A stretch of DNA of 34,378 nucleotides from Candidatus Paceibacter sp. (GCA_020725175.1 DYFM01000014.1:1-34378), one strand, 5' to 3'; positions 15,005-23,583 are shown, counted from the first letter of the stretch. Notes: a model not told the origin generated them from the letters alone. Numbers and translations: made by a program.

Positions 15005-17989
15005 TTACTCACTCACCACACCTCTCGTCACCGGCCCGAAGTATCCAACCGCTGGAGTGATACCTTTGGCAGTCTGAAAACGGATCAGTGCCCTACGCGT
15101 CAACTCACCAAAGTAGCGAGTTTCTTGTCCCATGGAACCAACCCCTGATTCAGCGAGGGAAAAACCATTTGTATTGAGATACACCTGAAGCGCTTGCACA
15201 TCTTCGCCTTGCATCCCTATCCGCAAATCGCGCGTAAAGCTAAATTTTTCTTGACGCGGTAAAGAAATCAGGGTTATCGGGCTTCCTTCTGGCAGCAAAA
15301 TGTCGGATGGGATCACTTCAATCGCTTGCCAATCATATCCTCGTGCCAGAAAGGTTTCTTCGTCAACAATCCACCGCTTCACACTTCCTTCAACAATATA
15401 CACTTTAGGATCATGTTTGTACTGTATCAACTTTCCTTCTAACTGTGGAATTTCAACAGGAGGCGCGACATATGGTGAACTTTGTTCTCTTGAAGGACTA
15501 ATTTCAAACACTTCACTCACTCCACCTTCCGGACTACGAAACTTTACATACAGCCGTTTTTCCGTACTTTGATATAATTCATTGTACGGTTCCCAACTGG
15601 CTCCCAAAAAATCTTCGCGCTCAGAGACAGCCATTTGATATACCCGAGTAACAGAAGAATGAATCCCTCGGAAATTGAATGATGGTGGAACCACTACTTG
15701 AGGTGCGGGAGGCGGAGAAAAAGCTCCTCCAGACGGTGCTTGGGCTACGGAAAAAGAAATAGCTGTCTGTGAACTTTCATTTCCGTCCGCATCTTGACAC
15801 TTCACATAATATACATAACTCGTTCCGTCACTTACCACGACTGATGTTGAATGCGAGGTGCCGCCGGTCGTAGAAAAACTCGTCATTGATGCAAAGGTTA
15901 CACCTGAATTAGTACTATATTTACAAGTAGCAGCCTCATCGGTCACCAAAGATATTGTTACAGCACTTGTACCAGCACTTTGTTCTCCGCTTGGAGAAGC
16001 ACTTGAAATCGTTGGTGCCACCACATCAGCGGTGGTAAAACTCCAAGTGGTCGAAGCCGTAATGCCGGCAAAACTATTGCCTGCAGTATCATCAACAGCA
16101 GTAGTTGCGATTGTTACATAATACTCGGTTTCACTGTCAAAGGGCTCAGATGGGTTGATGACGAGTGCGGTTGTACCCGAAGCTGTTACCAGTGCTCCGG
16201 AGATATCTATTGTTTCAAACACCGCATCAGCTGACGCGGTATAAATAACAATGTTTCCGGTGCTGGTAGCAATATCTTCGTTGAAGGTAATTACTAAGTC
16301 TGCGTTCACACCTACACCAGTTGCATTATCAGCCGGAGATAAAGAAGAAACTGTCGGAGCTTGCACATCGGCAGTTGTGAAACTCCAAGTAGTCGAAGCG
16401 GTAATGCCGGCAAAACTGTTTCCCGCGCTATCATCTACCGCGGTAGTCGCAATAGTGACATAGTACTCTGTTTCACTGTCTAAGGTGACACTTGGGTTGA
16501 TAACCAATGCGGTAGTCCCAGAAGCTGTAACTTGACTTGAGCCAATAGAAATTGTTTCAATCGTTGAATCATCACTTGTTTTGTAAATAACAATATTCCC
16601 GGTACTGGTCACAATCGTTTCATTAAACGTAATAATCAAATTATCATTCACCCCCACTCCGGTAGCATTATCCGCCGGAGACAAATTTGCGACAGTTGGA
16701 GCGGTTTCATCAGCCAACGCACCATATTCATAGGCACCAATATCAACAGTAGATACCCGACTCAGATTTCGTTGATCCACCGAAGGAACACTGACCGAAC
16801 CATTTGTTCCACTCACACCATTGTTAACCGCGATACTCGATGCTGAAGTGATCGCAAAGGTTTGTGTTCCAATTGCGGTTCCATTGTCAGCCAAACTGGT
16901 ATCAAGGTTTACTGAACCGGTCGTGGCCGTATTGTACAAAGTAAACACATTATCACCAGTGCTGTTTCCATATCGATCATACCAAGAGGTTGCACTGAAA
17001 CTCACCCCACTATACGCGGTATTTACTTTACCATAGATATTTCCACCATTATCATACAAAGTTCCACTATTTGTAATATCAAAATTATTCCCACTCAAAG
17101 TCGCAACATTTGTTCCGTTCATTTCATTATACACAATAATTGAATTTTTGAGATAAACAGTTGTTCCACTCACAATATCAAGTCCCGAAGTATCTCCGGT
17201 ACTACTTCCATCAGCATTTTGATTAGTGGCATCATTATAGGCAATCGTTGTGTTGGTAATATACGATGTTCCCGAACGTTGATACACACCAGCCCCACCC
17301 ACAGTTGCCAAGTTTGCTGCGGTGGAATTGAAGGCGATCGTAGAATTGGTAATTGTAAGAACATTACTATTTGCCGCGGTATATGCATTCAAAATACCCC
17401 CACCTTGACTATGTGCAAAGTTGTTTATAACGGTACTATTGTTCACCGTAAGTGTGCCGACGTTAGAAATTCCTCCTCCATATCCACTTGTTGACTGCTT
17501 TACATAATTATTGGCGATTGTAGCACGATTCACGGTTAACGTTCCTTGATTTTCAATACCACCACCATTTGATCCGCCGGTTTTATACCCATACCGAATA
17601 GTAACGTCATTGATAGTCGCAGTTACTCCCGATGAAACAGTAAATACACCACTCGCTGCCGTATTGGCTGAAGATGCTGCTTGGATAATTGTAGATGAAG
17701 CCAACTGACCTTGAATGGTAAGATTTTTTCCGATAGTGTATCCGGAATTTGCAACGTCACCGGTCTCGTCGGCATCTGTCCAAGTAAAGGTACCCGTCAA
17801 GTTGAGAGTATCTCCGGCACTGGCCATGGTATATCCTTTATGAAATGTTTTATATGGCGCACCACTGGTTCCGTCTCCGGTCGAGTCATTCCCGGTAGAA
17901 CTATTTACATAAATCGTAGCCGCGTCTACTGCTTGTGTGATTCCAAACAGGCAAAAAGAAAAAAGAATGGAGTAAAAAACACGTTTCAT
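15005..17989 (-). CDS. Large modular surface protein (beta-helix, Ig-like repeats, peptidoglycan-binding end)
   Basis: The 994-residue protein begins with a signal peptide (about residues 1-23, ending VDAA). Residues about 24-425 look like a right-handed parallel beta-helix: TIYVNSSTGNDSTGDG at the start, then many short Ser/Thr/Asn-rich turns such as LTVNRATIANN and LTITNSTIAFN. Two near-identical Ig-like domains of the Big_5 type follow (about 430-545 and 546-660), each with LSPADNATGVGVN and ending ITASTTWSFTTAD. A third Ig-like domain (about 661-755) and a Pro-rich linker come next. Near 860-905 is a module with VKRWIVDEETFLARGYDW. The end (about 915-994) is a peptidoglycan-binding domain with GEDVQALQVYLN and YFGPVTRG. 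It is probably secreted and held on the cell wall. A weak promoter precedes it (18015-18044). Confidence 0.85.
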   Translation of the reverse strand: MKRVFYSILFSFCLFGITQAVDAATIYVNSSTGNDSTGDGTSGAPYKTFHKGYTMASAGDTLNLTGTFTWTDADETGDVANSGYTIGKNLTIQGQLASSTIIQAASSANTAASGVFTVSSGVTATINDVTIRYGYKTGGSNGGGIENQGTLTVNRATIANNYVKQSTSGYGGGISNVGTLTVNNSTVINNFAHSQGGGILNAYTAANSNVLTITNSTIAFNSTAANLATVGGAGVYQRSGTSYITNTTIAYNDATNQNADGSSTGDTSGLDIVSGTTVYLKNSIIVYNEMNGTNVATLSGNNFDITNSGTLYDNGGNIYGKVNTAYSGVSFSATSWYDRYGNSTGDNVFTLYNTATTGSVNLDTSLADNGTAIGTQTFAITSASSIAVNNGVSGTNGSVSVPSVDQRNLSRVSTVDIGAYEYGALADETAPTVANLSPADNATGVGVNDNLIITFNETIVTSTGNIVIYKTSDDSTIETISIGSSQVTASGTTALVINPSVTLDSETEYYVTIATTAVDDSAGNSFAGITASTTWSFTTADVQAPTVSSLSPADNATGVGVNADLVITFNEDIATSTGNIVIYTASADAVFETIDISGALVTASGTTALVINPSEPFDSETEYYVTIATTAVDDTAGNSFAGITASTTWSFTTADVVAPTISSASPSGEQSAGTSAVTISLVTDEAATCKYSTNSGVTFASMTSFSTTGGTSHSTSVVVSDGTSYVYYVKCQDADGNESSQTAISFSVAQAPSGGAFSPPPAPQVVVPPSFNFRGIHSSVTRVYQMAVSEREDFLGASWEPYNELYQSTEKRLYVKFRSPEGGVSEVFEISPSREQSSPYVAPPVEIPQLEGKLIQYKHDPKVYIVEGSVKRWIVDEETFLARGYDWQAIEVIPSDILLPEGSPITLISLPRQEKFSFTRDLRIGMQGEDVQALQVYLNTNGFSLAESGVGSMGQETRYFGELTRRALIRFQTAKGITPAVGYFGPVTRGVVSE

Positions 17990-18014
17990 ATAATATGTAT
18001 AAAACTACGCAAAC

Positions 18015-18044
18015 AGTATACACAATTTTTTTTTTGAAACTCAA
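18015..18044 (-). promoter_or_regulatory. Possible promoter of the large surface-protein gene
   Basis: On the minus strand TTGAGT (18044-18039), an 18-bp spacer and TGTATACT with -10 TATACT at 18020-18015. The expected start site is about 20 nt before the ATG at 17989. Confidence 0.45.
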
Positions 18045-18072
18045 CAACTTACACCAGATTAGCATGAAAAAC

Positions 18073-18101
18073 AAAAAACCCGACTCTATTGGTCGGGTTT
18101 T
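18073..18101 (-). terminator. Intrinsic terminator of the yceI-like gene
   Basis: On the minus strand AAAACCCGAC and GTCGGGTTTT pair around a 7-nt loop, followed by TTTTTTG. It lies about 13 bp after the stop at 18114. Confidence 0.88.
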
Positions 18102-18113
18102 GATCTTTTGCAA

Positions 18114-18839
18114 TTATTTTTTTGATACCACATTTATACTCAATACAAATTCATCATCAATCACATTGTTTCCCAAGTTGTCAAAGAAATTGTCTGACCC
18201 AAAACGAACATCCCACATTGTGCGATCAACAGTAATATCCGCGGTAGTCACCAAACTTTCTCCTTCCATCACAGTAACGGCTGGAAATTCAATTGGTTTG
18301 GTAATTCCTTTCATAGTGAGATCACCTCGTACTAAATATGTATTTGTTTGTCCTTCCACCGGAGTTGCTGAGGTAAATGCAAATGTGGCAGTTGGGTATT
18401 GCTCAACATCAAAAAAATCGGCAGACTTTAAGTGTTTGGCCAATTTATCTTGCCCACTACCGGAGCCGGTTGTCGCTGCAGAAATTGAACTCATATCAAA
18501 TACCACTTGTCCCGAAGTAATGGTATTGTTATCCACTACAAATGATCCTTCTTTCATTTGAATGGTACCAGTATCAACCCACTCTGCGATTAATGTTTTC
18601 TTTCCCGTCCAAGTAGCGGTACTTTCAGCCGGTACGACTGTATAAGTCCCGTCAGCAATTGGCGTTGCCTCTGGCATAGCCGGTTCATTATCTTGATCTA
18701 CCGCAACCGTAGGTTCGGTTATAGCCGGAGTGTTTGTATTGGCTACTTGTGTTGGCTCTTCCTTTTGCATAAAGGCAATCGCGCCAATGACAATAACAAG
18801 CGCGACAATGAGAAGTGGAATCCCAATTTTTTTGTCCAT
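18114..18839 (-). CDS. Membrane-anchored YceI-like lipocalin-fold protein
   Basis: The 241-residue protein has an N-terminal membrane anchor (about residues 5-24) and a Thr/Pro-rich linker. A YceI domain spans about 65-241, with TYTVVPAESTATWTG, KHLKSADFFDVEQYPTATF, LTMKGITKPIEFP and the end NVIDDEFVLSINV. YceI proteins form a beta-barrel that binds long polyprenyl or lipid-like molecules; they are usually periplasmic. Here it should be anchored on the outer face of the membrane. The promoter (TTGACC, 17 bp, TATGAT) contains a perfect 15-bp palindrome, so a repressor is likely. Part of that site matches the one at the Zur-like gene (see findings). A strong terminator follows. Confidence 0.9.
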   Translation of the reverse strand: MDKKIGIPLLIVALVIVIGAIAFMQKEEPTQVANTNTPAITEPTVAVDQDNEPAMPEATPIADGTYTVVPAESTATWTGKKTLIAEWVDTGTIQMKEGSFVVDNNTITSGQVVFDMSSISAATTGSGSGQDKLAKHLKSADFFDVEQYPTATFAFTSATPVEGQTNTYLVRGDLTMKGITKPIEFPAVTVMEGESLVTTADITVDRTMWDVRFGSDNFFDNLGNNVIDDEFVLSINVVSKK

Positions 18840-18885
18840 AGGGTATAAAAATAAAAAGTGAATAAATAATACTTATTAGTCCCAT

Positions 18886-18914
18886 ATCATACCAAATTGG
18901 TATCAGTTGGTCAA
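18886..18914 (-). promoter_or_regulatory. Promoter and palindromic operator of the yceI-like gene
   Basis: On the minus strand -35 TTGACC (18914-18909), a 17-bp spacer and -10 TATGAT (18891-18886). The spacer contains ATACCAATTTGGTAT (18903-18889), a perfect inverted repeat around one base, ideally placed to block RNA polymerase. Confidence 0.75.
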
Positions 18915-18925
18915 TCTGTGGATAG

Positions 18926-19984
18926 TTATGAAACTAGCACTTGCTCCCATGGATAATCACCCCTACTGAAATGGCCGTACGTGGCGGTTTGTTGATACAT
19001 AGGTCGCAAAAGTCCTAAACGCTCAATTATGGCTCGCGGTCGAAAATCAAACTGCTCACGAATATACTTTTTACCTTTCTCGACATTACCCGTGCCATAT
19101 GTTTCAAGCACAACCATAAGCGGTTCTGCTTTTCCAATCGCGTACGCCACACTGACCAATGCTCGTTTGGCAAATCTTTGCGCAACCACCTGCTTAGCCA
19201 CAAACCGACAAAAATAGGCAGCACTTCGATCGACTTTTGAAGGATCCTTGCCGGAAAAAGCACCACCACCATGTGGAATCAATCCTCCATAGGTATCCAC
19301 CATAATCTTGCGTCCGGTAAGTCCGGTATCAGCTGCGAATCCTCCAACAGTAAACCGTCCAGTCGGATTGACAAGTAATTGTCGATCTTCAATACCCCCT
19401 ACAACCGGCCTCACTACTTCATCACGAATAAACGCATGCAGTTCATCTTGTACTACCGCTGAATCATGTTGCACAGAAACCACCACCGTCTCTACCTTAC
19501 GATCCTTTATAGTAACCTGCACTTTTCCATCCGGAAGAATATATTGTTGTCCAAAAGGATGTGTTCGCCGTAAATAAGACAACCTTTCAGTTAGTTTTGA
19601 AGAGAATACCACCGGCACAGGAAGAAGTTCCCTCGTTTCATCGGTTGCATAGCCGTACATAATTCCCTGATCCCCCGCACCGCCAGTATCAACTCCACAG
19701 GCAATATCAGGTGACTGCTGAACGATTCGGGTGACGATCTCAAGATCATCGATGTATCCAATATCACGATAAACTGCTCGAGCAATGGCTGCGTGATCCA
19801 CGGTTACTTTACTCGTAACCTCACCCCCTAATACCAATAACCCATGCGCCCCAAATGTTTCTACCGCCACTCGAGCTAATGGGTCTTGTTTCAAATACGC
19901 GTCAAGAATCGCATCAGAAATTTGGTCACAAACTTTATCCGGGTGACCTTCAGTTACGGATTCAGTTGTTGTATAGAGAGACAT
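18926..19984 (-). CDS. metK: S-adenosylmethionine synthetase MetK
   Basis: MetK makes S-adenosylmethionine from methionine and ATP in the cytoplasm. The protein has the ATP-binding start TEGHPDKVCDQISDAILD (about residues 12-29), the signature GAGDQGIMYGYAT (about 101-113) and the phosphate-binding loop GGGAFSGKDPSKVDRSAAY (about 238-256). At 352 residues it is shorter than the usual 380-400, but all catalytic motifs are present, so small loops or the C-terminal part are probably trimmed. No Shine-Dalgarno site is seen at the ATG. It is controlled by an upstream SAM-I-type riboswitch and terminator. Between these and the start codon lies a 6-bp tandem repeat. It supplies the methyl donor for the RsmE and SET enzymes in this window. 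Confidence 0.96.
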   Translation of the reverse strand: MSLYTTTESVTEGHPDKVCDQISDAILDAYLKQDPLARVAVETFGAHGLLVLGGEVTSKVTVDHAAIARAVYRDIGYIDDLEIVTRIVQQSPDIACGVDTGGAGDQGIMYGYATDETRELLPVPVVFSSKLTERLSYLRRTHPFGQQYILPDGKVQVTIKDRKVETVVVSVQHDSAVVQDELHAFIRDEVVRPVVGGIEDRQLLVNPTGRFTVGGFAADTGLTGRKIMVDTYGGLIPHGGGAFSGKDPSKVDRSAAYFCRFVAKQVVAQRFAKRALVSVAYAIGKAEPLMVVLETYGTGNVEKGKKYIREQFDFRPRAIIERLGLLRPMYQQTATYGHFSRGDYPWEQVLVS

Positions 19985-19991
19985 ATAGTGA

Positions 19992-20071
19992 AAAATTAAG
20001 ATTGAGATTAAGATTAAGATTGAGATTGAGATTGAGGTTAAGATTGAGGTTAAGATTGAGGTTAAGATTGA
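19992..20071. repeat. 6-bp tandem repeat in the metK leader
   Basis: About thirteen units of 6 bp with forms AGATTG, AGATTA and AGGTTA; the last part forms a 12-bp superunit. It lies in the transcribed leader between the riboswitch terminator and the metK ATG. On the minus strand it reads as a pyrimidine-rich run of CAATCT and CTTAAC. Confidence 0.92.
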
Positions 20072-20079
20072 AATAAAAC

Positions 20080-20107
20080 AAAAAAATTCTTCCCGATTAG
20101 AAAGAAT
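20080..20107 (-). terminator. Riboswitch-coupled intrinsic terminator
   Basis: On the minus strand ATTCTTTC and GGGAAGAAT form an 8-bp stem (20107-20086, with one G-T pair) with a short loop, followed by seven T (20086-20080). It begins 11 nt after the aptamer's closing stem, the usual place for the expression platform of a terminating SAM riboswitch. Confidence 0.85.
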
Positions 20108-20118
20108 GTTTCGACCTT

Positions 20119-20223
20119 TATATCTTTCCCAAAACGGGATGGAATGACCACCTTATCCCGACTGAATCGGAACAGGTTGGTGGCAGGTCAACGGGCCATT
20201 TCCCTCGCTGCACTCTGGATATA
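20119..20223 (-). ncRNA. SAM-I-type (S-box) riboswitch aptamer upstream of metK
   Basis: On the minus strand the closing stem P1 is UAUAUC (20223-20218) with GAUAUA (20124-20119). Inside are the conserved blocks CAGCGAGGGAAAUGGCCCG, then CCACCAACC, then AAGGUGGUCAUUCC, and finally GGGAAAGAUAU. These occur in S-box order and spacing, about 105 nt in all. S-adenosylmethionine binding would favour the terminator at 20080-20107 and turn metK off. It could be SAM-I or the related SAM-IV arrangement; a covariance-model search would decide. Confidence 0.9.
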
Positions 20224-20238
20224 GTGAATTGTTTCTGA

Positions 20239-20266
20239 AGTATACCATATGAGAAGCATCAGTCAA
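20239..20266 (-). promoter_or_regulatory. Promoter of the SAM riboswitch-metK unit
   Basis: On the minus strand -35 TTGACT (20266-20261), a 16-bp spacer and -10 TATACT (20244-20239), about 15 nt before the aptamer. Confidence 0.75.
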
Positions 20267-20354
20267 CCCATCTTTCCGATCACCCTCTTGTATTTCCTTA
20301 AATTCCCTGATAGACTCCAGCCACTCCTCAACTTATGAGGATAATATTTTTCCT

Positions 20355-20999
20355 ATGGGCGCATTCAACAAGAAGCGACAGTTTGGTGGCAAATCATCAT
20401 TTGGTGACGGAGGTACACAGTTTAATAGAAAAGCATTCGGAAAGAAAAAATTTAATCATCAATCCTCCAACGGAAAACCAGGTATGCACGCGGCAACCTG
20501 CAGTGACTGTGGGAAAGCGTGCGAAGTTCCTTTTCGACCAACTGGAAACAGAGCCATCTACTGCAGCAGTTGTTTTGAGCACCAAGACAACAACAAACGC
20601 CCATCTTCATTTCGTCAAAATACCTATCGCGATAAACCACGACATGAAGACCGACCACTTCATGATGCTACCTGCGCGACCTGCAAAGACGATTGCCAGG
20701 TACCATTCCGCCCTACCCCGGGAAAGCCAGTCTATTGTAATAATTGTTTTGACAAGGGAGCAAGTACGGGAAGCAAGGGTGGAGCAGACTACAGTGAACA
20801 CTTTGTCCTCTTGAATAAAAAACTCGATACTCTTATTGATTTACTAACCTCAAAAACAGTGGCTGCCGAAATTTTAGAAAAACGTAGCCCAAAAAAAGTT
20901 GTTACCCCAAAAACAAAACCAGCAACGAAAGTAAAAACGACCACCAAAAAACTCCCAAAAACAAAAAGTCCTGCCAAAAAAGTGACGAAGAAAAAATAG
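20355..20999 (+). CDS. Double CxxC zinc-ribbon protein with a Lys-rich tail
   Basis: The 214-residue protein starts with a Gly/Lys/Phe-rich segment (about residues 1-45). It then has two copies of a small zinc motif: CSDCGKACEVPFRPTGN with YCSSCF (about 50-75), and CATCKDDCQVPFRPTPG with YCNNCF (about 107-132). These match the CxxC-x17-CxxC domain family found in many uncultured bacteria. A helical stretch (about 145-172) leads to a tail of about 40 residues made mostly of Lys, Thr and Pro. The basic ends suggest binding to RNA or DNA; no reaction is known. It stands alone, diverging from the metK unit, and is followed by a strong terminator. Confidence 0.82.
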   Translation: MGAFNKKRQFGGKSSFGDGGTQFNRKAFGKKKFNHQSSNGKPGMHAATCSDCGKACEVPFRPTGNRAIYCSSCFEHQDNNKRPSSFRQNTYRDKPRHEDRPLHDATCATCKDDCQVPFRPTPGKPVYCNNCFDKGASTGSKGGADYSEHFVLLNKKLDTLIDLLTSKTVAAEILEKRSPKKVVTPKTKPATKVKTTTKKLPKTKSPAKKVTKKK

Positions 21000-21004
21000 T
21001 GTAG

Positions 21005-21040
21005 ACAAAAAAAATCCACCACATGGTGGATTTTTTATTT
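21005..21040. terminator. Bidirectional intrinsic terminator
   Basis: AAATCCACC and GGTGGATTT pair around an ACAT loop, with A-rich and T-rich flanks. It separates the converging zinc-ribbon (+) and LCP (-) genes. Confidence 0.9.
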
Positions 21041-21049
21041 CTTTTTTAC

Positions 21050-22243
21050 CTATAGCCCCAAAACTTCTTCAAGTAATAGTTTGCCCTTTTCTGACCACTC
21101 GGGATACCCTAAATACTTCATTTCCAATACATAATCTCCTATCAACTCGTGCTGCTCTTTTGTATCCGTTACCGTTCCAAGATGGTACACCAATACGTCA
21201 TATTGAAACATCAACCGTTTTTGTTCGTCTTCAATCTGAAGCCATAAATCATTATCATACGCCCATCGCATAAATTCATCACTACCCCGTTGTTGTTCTA
21301 TGGTATCGAGAAGACGCTGTTGCACGTCATCAATAGTGACATCACGATAATCTTCTGGAGATAACCAATGTTTAATCGGTTCCAATCGTTTCTCCACGTA
21401 CGCTCCGGCATGCTCCGGATCATACGGAATATCTTGCACCGGATACTTTGGCCGCATAAACAAACGTATGCGTTCTGGATGGTTTTTTACATCCATAGCA
21501 ATGAGAGCCGCAACAATATCTTGTGTTTCAGAAAACGTGAGATCGGTATGTACCATTTTATACAAGATATAATACAACGGCACATCAAACGCAGACACTT
21601 CAGTAGGTAACCGGTCAATCATCATCTGTTTGATAAACGTGGAATGATTCCTCGCTCGCTGTGGCTCGCCAATGGCATAACTTTTTCGATGTCGAAGCCA
21701 CTGCAATGTTTCTGTTGTTGGTAGATCAAGATTTCGAAGTAACCCAAGGGTTTCTGAAAACCCAACCGTCACCAAATAATCCGCTTGCTTTCCCAAGATA
21801 CGTTCTATTTGTTTGATTCCGTATTCAAGTCCTCCAATACCACACGCATTTGAGACATAGTACGAACTTGAGGCATGCGGTCCGCCCGGTAATGGTGAAT
21901 AGGTTCCGCGTGGAACTGCCGTAATATCCACCAGTTGCTGTTCCGTATTGATTTCTATAAACTGAATTACATCACAATGACCACTCGATTGACCAGCCCG
22001 ATTATCAAGCCCCAAAAGTAAAATGTGTACCTGTTTATCATCACCAAATGGATCGGTTGATGTACTTTTCTCCAATGAAGCTTGTCGACGCTCCAAAAAC
22101 CATTCCGCGACAGCTGTTTCTTCCGCCAGTACCTGCTCCACTTGTGAATTGGTTCGAATAGTGAGGTACGTATACCCAAAAACTACCAGTCCGACAACTG
22201 GCACGAAAATACTGATAAGTAACAGAAAAAAACGTCTCGACAT
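21050..22243 (-). CDS. LytR-CpsA-Psr (LCP) family protein
   Basis: The 397-residue protein has an N-terminal membrane helix (about residues 5-28) and an outer LCP domain (about 70-220). It shows HILLLGLDNR, then VDITAVPRGTYSP, YGIKQIERILGKQADYLVTVGF and ARNHSTFIKQMM. LCP enzymes attach polymers carried on polyprenyl lipid to the cell wall. The block CDVIQFIEI replaces the usual R-x-D-T-x form near the active site, so activity is less certain. About 175 more residues follow the domain, mostly charged and helical, with no family I know. It is probably a cell-envelope enzyme for surface glycans; the substrate is unknown. Confidence 0.75.
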   Translation of the reverse strand: MSRRFFLLLISIFVPVVGLVVFGYTYLTIRTNSQVEQVLAEETAVAEWFLERRQASLEKSTSTDPFGDDKQVHILLLGLDNRAGQSSGHCDVIQFIEINTEQQLVDITAVPRGTYSPLPGGPHASSSYYVSNACGIGGLEYGIKQIERILGKQADYLVTVGFSETLGLLRNLDLPTTETLQWLRHRKSYAIGEPQRARNHSTFIKQMMIDRLPTEVSAFDVPLYYILYKMVHTDLTFSETQDIVAALIAMDVKNHPERIRLFMRPKYPVQDIPYDPEHAGAYVEKRLEPIKHWLSPEDYRDVTIDDVQQRLLDTIEQQRGSDEFMRWAYDNDLWLQIEDEQKRLMFQYDVLVYHLGTVTDTKEQHELIGDYVLEMKYLGYPEWSEKGKLLLEEVLGL

Positions 22244-22298
22244 AAAAACTTTTTTGTCAGCCTACTCTTTTTTTACCCCGATGTCAAGAATAAACTGA

Positions 22299-22484
22299 TT
22301 AACTCTTTTTTTTCTTAGGCAAATTTTTCCTCTTTGTTCGAGCCATGTCCTCAAGTTGGGGTTTACTCATGCTTTCATACATACTTTTTGATGCACCTTT
22401 CAACGAAGATTTCTTTCGTTGCCCTTTTTTGGCTGATAAAGCTGCACCGGCCGCCATTTGTTGTTTTTTACTTTTTGCTGGCAT
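22299..22484 (-). CDS. DUF3008-like small basic protein
   Basis: The 61-residue, very Lys/Ser-rich protein begins MPAKSKKQQMAAGAALSAKKG. It continues with LKGASKSMYESMSKPQLEDMA and ends in a basic tail. This fits the DUF3008 family of small proteins of unknown function, found in many bacteria. I chose the ATG at 22484, where the family normally starts; the longer frame upstream is hydrophobic and unlike it. It lies between the LCP gene and the conserved gene at 22605, all on the minus strand. A terminator ends the preceding gene, so this gene must have its own promoter. Confidence 0.85.
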   Translation of the reverse strand: MPAKSKKQQMAAGAALSAKKGQRKKSSLKGASKSMYESMSKPQLEDMARTKRKNLPKKKKS

Positions 22485-22554
22485 ACATGTTTTCAAAATA
22501 AACAAAGATATCTCTCGTATAGATAGTATAAAAATCATGCGCCCACTCGTCAAA

Positions 22555-22584
22555 TAAAAACAACTTCCTAATACAGAAGTTGTT
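22555..22584 (-). terminator. Intrinsic terminator of the gene at 22605
   Basis: On the minus strand AACAACTTC and GAAGTTGTT pair around an 8-nt loop, followed by TTTTTATTT. It lies about 20 bp after the stop at 22605. Confidence 0.85.
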
Positions 22585-22604
22585 GTCTTTCTAAAACAAC
22601 CCAC

Positions 22605-23135
22605 TTAGATCTTCCTACTATCATACGCCCAGTGAAGCAAGGCTTGCCGTTGCTTTCTCCGACACGTCACATCCCCTGTTTTACAATGCATTCGTACTTG
22701 ACCAATGTGCCGCCGAATCGCTTTCCACCGCTTGATCTGTCGTTCATCTTCTCCAGGCAATCTCCGACCAAGATAATACCGACAGTACCATTGAAACCAT
22801 CCGTGAGGATCTTCAAGACAAATCCAACCTTTTTGTTTCCAAACGGAGAGTGGTTGACTAGCATTCAGGTGAAAAAAATTGAGTTCTGCTTTCTTTTTTT
22901 TATCTGAAGAAAGATGAACCCCGCGAAACCAACTTTTGGGTAAATCACTGGGAACTAGTCCATCAACACCTATAAAATACGCACCACCAAACACACCGAG
23001 TTGCAACATTTCCTTTGGTGTCAGTTCCGGCTGGAACTCCGGATGGAACTGCTTCCCAAGCGGAGCAGTCAATTGATATTGATAGCGTGACTGAAAGTTG
23101 TCTGAATACAAAATCGTTTTACTTCTACGCGGCAT
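22605..23135 (-). CDS. Conserved unknown protein (EDPHGWFQWYCRYYLGRR motif)
   Basis: The 176-residue soluble protein is rich in Trp, Tyr, Arg and His. Its striking motifs are LYSDNFQSRYQYQLTAPLG near the start, LTPKEMLQLGVFGG, and the block EDPHGWFQWYCRYYLGRR. It then has DERQIKRWKAIRRHIGQV with several Cys and ends with ALLHWAYDSRKI. I recall homologues in varied bacteria and in eukaryotes, all without a known role, but I cannot check this. I chose the ATG at 23135 because upstream residues overlap the membrane-protein gene and look unrelated. Its start overlaps the end of that gene by 11 nt, so the two are translated from one message. Confidence 0.75.
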   Translation of the reverse strand: MPRRSKTILYSDNFQSRYQYQLTAPLGKQFHPEFQPELTPKEMLQLGVFGGAYFIGVDGLVPSDLPKSWFRGVHLSSDKKKKAELNFFHLNASQPLSVWKQKGWICLEDPHGWFQWYCRYYLGRRLPGEDERQIKRWKAIRRHIGQVRMHCKTGDVTCRRKQRQALLHWAYDSRKI

Positions 23136-23583
23136 ATACGTATACAAGGTAATATGCAAGTAAGAAAAGTGATCCCCACCAACCAACATCTGAGACAATT
23201 AGACTACCAGCAATCTTTCGTTGCCAAGAGCGAGGAAGTATTTCACCCGCTTTTCCTTCTTTTTCTCGCTCAAGTAAAAAAGGGCTTACGCGAAACGAAA
23301 GAAATAATCCATTCAAAATCAAAATAATGACGACAAGTAAATGAACAAATGGTATACCAAACAGCGATAACTGGCGATAAAAAACGGTTCCACCAACAAG
23401 AACAAGAAGAATTCCAATCCAAATCAATGGTTTCGTTACCTTATGGGTTCGTACCGTTGCTTCGGTCCAGTATGAAGAGTATCTTCCCAAAAAACCATGA
23501 ATATCAATGACGGTTACCGCCCCTAGTCCAATGACAAATCCGGCGAGGAATATAAATAATCCAACGACATCGATAATTTCCAT
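23125..23583 (-). CDS. Unknown four-helix membrane protein
   Basis: The protein (about 152 residues) has predicted membrane helices at about residues 5-25, 52-70, 74-96 and 128-150. It has a short basic loop, LLEREKEGKAGEILPRSWQRK, before the last helix. I do not recognise the family, and there are no Cys or His clusters. I chose the ATG at 23583 (MEIIDVVG) over a GTG two codons upstream. The gene is translationally coupled to the conserved protein at 22605 by an 11-nt overlap. Confidence 0.7.
   Translation of the reverse strand: MEIIDVVGLFIFLAGFVIGLGAVTVIDIHGFLGRYSSYWTEATVRTHKVTKPLIWIGILLVLVGGTVFYRQLSLFGIPFVHLLVVIILILNGLFLSFRVSPFLLEREKEGKAGEILPRSWQRKIAGSLIVSDVGWWGSLFLLAYYLVYVYAA

Noticed and set aside
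19855-20076. Frame ending in a long Leu-Arg repeat
   Set aside because: It is the opposite strand of metK running into the 6-bp tandem repeat; the Leu-Arg run is a by-product of the repeat.
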